A DNA stretch of 8,998 bases, from positions 1 through 8,998 of the forward strand of contig QENJ01000238.1 in the NCBI GenBank assembly GCA_013374505.1, given 5' to 3'. Below the pieces are notes generated by a model. It saw only the letters and a list, made by a program, of their open reading frames with translations. It was not told where the DNA came from and made no database searches. Below, piece after piece: positions 6,828 to 8,998 of this stretch (the stretch's first letter is position 1; each line of letters starts with the position of its first letter). Position numbers and translations under genes: made by a program. The DNA is from Candidatus Methanophagaceae archaeon (lineage in GTDB: Archaea; Halobacteriota; Syntropharchaeia; Alkanophagales; Methanospirareceae).

Positions 6828-6870
6828 TGCACACGCGGCTAAACATCTTTATTGCCCTTATCCCCTGCTG

Positions 6871-7638
6871 TCACCCGGTTATCAGAGTCCCGATCAAATC
6901 GTCATCACCCCGCAAAAATTTAACGACATTCGAGTCTTTCGTAGCGTTAAAAAGAACAGCCCGGATTTTATAGCGCGCAGCAAGCTGTACCAATAACTCC
7001 ACTTTCTCTTTCATACCTCCGGTTACGTCCACGTGTTCCGACCCTTTTATATTCTGCTTCTCCAGATCCTGTAGCGTTAAAGTTCGTATCACCGCCCCCG
7101 AATCGTCCAAAACACCATCAACATCCGTGCCCACGCCAACCCGGCTCGCTTTGAATGCCTTAGCGGCATATACTACCAGTTGATCGCCACTCACGATACA
7201 AAACCCGTCTTTATCGTCTAAGATAATATCACCATGCAATACAGGGATTATACCCTGTTTTAATGCCAATTCTATCTGGTCGTTTAGTTTATACACTATT
7301 TCCCCGCCTTTTGAGACTACTCCACTGAGCGGATGCAGCGGTATCGCTTTCAGATTACAATCTGTCAAAGCAGAGACCACCAGCATGTTCAGCTCTTTTA
7401 CCGCTTCGTGCGTGATTAAAGCGTCTTTATGCTCTCGGGTCGTAAGGTATACTTTCGCCTGCGGATGCCCGAACGACCCGGCACCGTGTACAAGTATCAG
7501 ATTCTTTCGGGCTGCCCGTGCAATTTCTTGGGCGATTCGCCGTATCGTTGCCGGTCGTGGTTGCTTCAACTCGCCTTTTTCGGTTAAAACGCTACCGCCT
7601 ATTTTTAGCACATATACTTCTTCGGGTGTTGTGGTCAT
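6871..7638 (-). CDS. ipk: Isopentenyl phosphate kinase
   Basis: This 255-residue amino-acid-kinase-fold enzyme phosphorylates isopentenyl phosphate to isopentenyl diphosphate, the last step of the archaeal alternative mevalonate route that feeds ether-lipid synthesis in the cytoplasm. Motifs in order are LKIGGSVLT (11-19), the nucleotide loop with its lysine; HGAGSFGH (51-58), with H58 matching the catalytic histidine position of IPKs; HGDIILDD (135-142); SGDQ (150-153); GVGTDVDGV (168-176); and DVTGGMKEKV (204-213). Length is normal for the family. The start at 7638 has GAGAGG about 8 nt upstream and a TATA-like box at 7682-7691. The HGAGSFGH motif separates it from UMP, acetylglutamate and fosfomycin kinases. 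No other mevalonate pathway gene is in the window, so it is probably transcribed alone. Confidence 0.93.
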   Translation of the reverse strand: MTTTPEEVYVLKIGGSVLTEKGELKQPRPATIRRIAQEIARAARKNLILVHGAGSFGHPQAKVYLTTREHKDALITHEAVKELNMLVVSALTDCNLKAIPLHPLSGVVSKGGEIVYKLNDQIELALKQGIIPVLHGDIILDDKDGFCIVSGDQLVVYAAKAFKASRVGVGTDVDGVLDDSGAVIRTLTLQDLEKQNIKGSEHVDVTGGMKEKVELLVQLAARYKIRAVLFNATKDSNVVKFLRGDDDLIGTLITG

Positions 7639-7681
7639 GATTTAGCCTCTCGGTTGTAGTACTAAATAGACAAACTCTTGG

Positions 7682-7691
7682 TTTTATTAAA
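7682..7691 (-). promoter_or_regulatory. Putative TATA box for the isopentenyl phosphate kinase gene
   Basis: On the minus strand the sequence reads TTTAATAAAA about 44 nt upstream of the ATG at 7638. A start about 25 nt downstream would give a leader near 20 nt long that includes the GAGAGG ribosome site, which is normal for archaea. Confidence 0.45.
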
Positions 7692-7782
7692 GCCGGAGAA
7701 AATAGGTTCGCGTTTCCGCGTGAGCGTTTTTTTCTATCACATTGCTCATTTTGTAGAGTCCAAAAATTATTTCGTCACGAAA

Positions 7783-7805
7783 CTTCACCTCAACTTATGG
7801 TGAAG
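7783..7805 (+). repeat. Hairpin overlapping the transposase start codon
   Basis: CTTCACC at 7783-7789 pairs perfectly with GGTGAAG at 7799-7805 across a 9-nt loop that contains most of the ATG at 7797-7799. In RNA this would partly bury the start codon. Insertion sequences often limit translation from outside promoters with such structures, but here the gene is already broken. Confidence 0.45.
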
Positions 7806-8069
7806 CGAACAGACAAAAAGATCGAATGGGCAGTTGAGCAGGTAATCAACAACGGTGAAAGCACAGAGTTGGTTGCAGCGATATATGGTGTCTCAAGGAG
7901 AAGATTACAGCAATTGGTGCAGTAATATAGGAAACAGGGGTCTATGCTTGATAAGGTACTTGATCTGGAACACTTTGAAACTCAGAATGAGGCATTTATC
8001 CGGAAAATGAGATGTGATAACACCCTTGGAATGTTCATCAAGTGGAGTGAAAAGGAGGTAAGTTTATGA
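7797..8069 (+). pseudogene. Transposase remnant (IS481/IS3-like, internally deleted)
   Basis: The frame begins MVKRTDKKIEWAVEQVINNG and continues ELVAAIYGVSRRRLQQLVQ, an N-terminal helix-turn-helix of the kind that opens DDE (integrase-core) transposases. A TAA at 7923-7925 interrupts it after 42 codons. The same frame then reads YRKQGSMLDKV and goes to ETQNEAFIRKM...LGMFIKWSEKEVSL before a TGA at 8067-8069, resembling the extreme C-terminus of such transposases. The roughly 200-300-residue catalytic core with its DDE residues is absent, so the element has apparently suffered an internal deletion as well as a nonsense change. The family assignment rests on recognition of the two ends and is moderate. 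Confidence 0.6.
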
Positions 8070-8179
8070 ATAAGAAATGTCTTATGGATAGTAAGCGAAA
8101 TAATATCAGGACTCAACAATCGAGATATTCTTCCCAGTTATCCATCGTTGTTAAATCGGCGTCTCGATTAAGGCAATAG
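8066..8179 (+). CDS. Weak 37-aa ORF overlapping the transposase stop
   Basis: The ATG at 8066 overlaps the TGA of the transposase remnant (ATGA) and is preceded by a strong AGGAGGT at 8053-8059. The product starts MNKKCLMDSKRNNIRTQQSR and is unlike anything I recognise. The initiation signals are good but the basic, serine-rich sequence and the position in decayed DNA make a functional gene doubtful. It may be a chance ORF behind a real ribosome site left from the mobile element. Confidence 0.2.
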   Translation: MNKKCLMDSKRNNIRTQQSRYSSQLSIVVKSASRLRQ

Positions 8180-8190
8180 CTTTATTGCCT
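8171..8190. repeat. Perfect 8-bp stem with 4-nt loop
   Basis: AGGCAATA at 8171-8178 pairs with TATTGCCT at 8183-8190 across the loop gctt. It lies between the transposase remnant and the toxin remnant. No T-tract follows directly on either strand. It may be an insertion-sequence end structure or a transcription barrier. Confidence 0.5.
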
Positions 8191-8260
8191 AAATCCGTTT
8201 CCATAACGTTACGCATCCATGAAATAATTAGAATCTATTTTTTGATGATGTTCTTCATTA

Positions 8261-8284
8261 TCCCCTGCATATTTTAGGAGGGGA
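8261..8284 (-). terminator. Weak hairpin downstream of the toxin remnant
   Basis: TCCCCT at 8261-8266 and AGGGGA at 8279-8284 form a 6-bp stem with a 12-nt loop, 9 nt beyond the stop of the toxin remnant on the minus strand. There is no clear oligo-T run after it, so a terminator role is only suggested by position. Confidence 0.25.
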
Positions 8285-8292
8285 AACATAAC

Positions 8293-8698
8293 TTACACAT
8301 TTTCACGTAACAGTGCTCGGAATCCTGCCTGTTCAAAATGCTCGTCTGCCGTTAAAGCATCGGTTAAACCCTGGTCTCCCATAACAATAAATGAAATGCA
8401 ATCGGTCAATCCCCATTCTTTATCCTCTCGATCCCGGTAAAAGTCTATTGCACGTTGCATCAATGTACGATCGACAGAAACTACGTTGACCTTAGGTGTG
8501 ACATAACAGCTATTTATGAAGGCAGTAGCCGATTTGAACGAGCCAGTGCATTGCCTATTTCAACCAATATCGCTTTGTTATCCACACCTCATGAGCGACA
8601 CGCATCGAAGGGAATAGTGATTTGGCTTGCTCGTGATAGCGGTCATGTGGATTGAATAATGCCAGCACATAAGCAGTATCGAGAAAAAAACGATTCAT
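8293..8698 (-). pseudogene. VapC-type PIN-domain toxin, broken by two frameshifts
   Basis: Three successive minus-strand frames together give one PIN-domain protein of about 135 residues. The first, from ATG 8698, reads MNRFFLDTAYVLALFNPHDR and goes on to HEVWITK. It shifts near 8571-8576 into AILVEIGNALARSNRLLPS. It shifts again near 8513-8522 into INSCYVTPKVNVVSVDRT...DKEWGLTDCISFIV and ALTADEHFEQAGFRALLRE, stopping at 8293. The four acidic PIN positions are all recognisable: D in FLDT, E in LVEIGN, D in LTDC and D in TADEHF. Intact VapC proteins are Mg2+-dependent ribonucleases that cut RNA until bound by their antitoxin. Here the first frame ends 42 residues after the ATG plus five unrelated residues, so no active toxin is made unless the shifts are sequencing errors. 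Its antitoxin partner lies immediately upstream. Confidence 0.8.
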
Positions 8699-8702
8699 AG
8701 TA

Positions 8703-8938
8703 TTATCTGCGCCCCTTTCCACGCTTGGGTGTGCCATATAAATAATGGTCATGCTCTTCTGACCAATCTCTTGGCCCTTCAACCGTCCCAGAGAACTCGC
8801 TAAGTACATCCCACAGGCTCTGCTCAGCTATTGCCTCTTCACGCTCGATGGTTACAAGATAACGAACGTTTGGCTCCAAATTAAACGCGCCTCCTCTGGT
8901 CTCAGTACTTTACCGTCGGAAACGGCATGCAATGGCAC
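8703..8938 (-). pseudogene. AF2212-like antitoxin, frameshifted
   Basis: The first part reads PLHAVSDGKVLRPEEA from a possible GTG at 8938, and matches the DUF104/AF2212-like antitoxin pattern (DGKVLRPEEP followed by a hydrophobic-acidic NLEPN segment). The frame is lost near 8881-8887. The rest continues in another frame as NLEPNVRYLVTIEREEAIAE, then SLWDVLSEFSGTVEGPRDWS and a basic end KRGKGRR, stopping at 8703. The stop is 4 nt before the toxin ATG, the usual antitoxin-first, tightly spaced arrangement. Antitoxins of this type neutralise the PIN toxin and often repress their operon. No ATG or ribosome site is visible before 8938, since a TGA precedes it closely, so the start may be lost too. 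Confidence 0.7.
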
Positions 8939-8998
8939 AATCGAAAAAGTCAGTGATTTTTTAATTTTTCATCCATCGAACCCCACATTTTCATCGTG
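8939..8998. other. Right edge, no feature recognised
   Basis: These 60 bp lie upstream of the antitoxin remnant. The minus strand carries an AT-rich run (gaaaaattaaaaaatcac) that could hold the old operon promoter. Nothing else is supported. Confidence 0.3.

Noticed and set aside
7709..7732. CGCG-tttc-CGCG hairpin followed by a T7 run as a plus-strand terminator
   Set aside because: The stem is only 4 bp and no plus-strand gene ends upstream; it lies in the promoter region of the minus-strand kinase gene.
6858..8268. Shared TTATCCCCTGC at 6858-6868 and 8258-8268, just beyond two minus-strand gene ends
   Set aside because: Eleven bases in two places with different spacing to the stops and no shared structure; could be chance.

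Overview
The window looks archaeal. It carries a GHMP-superfamily shikimate kinase (the archaeal type, unrelated to bacterial AroK) and an isopentenyl phosphate kinase (the archaeal variant mevalonate pathway), with TATA-like boxes and short leaders. The style of the exported proteins (DUF3160, a sequon-rich C-terminal surface module, beta-helix remnants), the near-identical TPR repeats and the decayed VapBC-type module suggest a euryarchaeon of the methanogen/anaerobic methanotroph kind, possibly ANME-1/Methanophagales. That lineage assignment is inference from recognition, not from a search.

Layout. Positions 1-1734 (minus) hold most of a large TPR protein that runs off the left edge. It lies downstream of the shikimate kinase gene (1822-2685, minus) but has its own plausible promoter. 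A divergent intergenic region with a 9-bp inverted repeat separates aroK from one or two very small plus-strand ORFs (2788-3026). Positions 3027-4286 are largely non-coding or decayed. They contain several strong inverted repeats, an 11-bp direct repeat pair, a beta-helix (NosD-like) remnant and an orphan copy of a C-terminal surface module. Positions 4356-6827 (plus) encode an 823-aa exported DUF3160 protein that ends in an intact copy of the same module. Convergent to it is the isopentenyl phosphate kinase gene (6871-7638, minus).

The right end (7797-8938) is a graveyard. It holds a transposase remnant with an in-frame stop and an apparent large internal deletion, followed by a VapBC-type toxin-antitoxin operon in which both genes are frameshifted.

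The two kinases are housekeeping genes for aromatic amino acid and isoprenoid lipid synthesis. The other material is surface or interaction proteins and mobile or defence debris. I did not find a clear new multi-gene system. The points most worth a second look are the TPR protein with its uncharacterised N-terminal region, the duplicated surface module, the repeat cluster at 3170-3400 and the small ORFs divergent from aroK.
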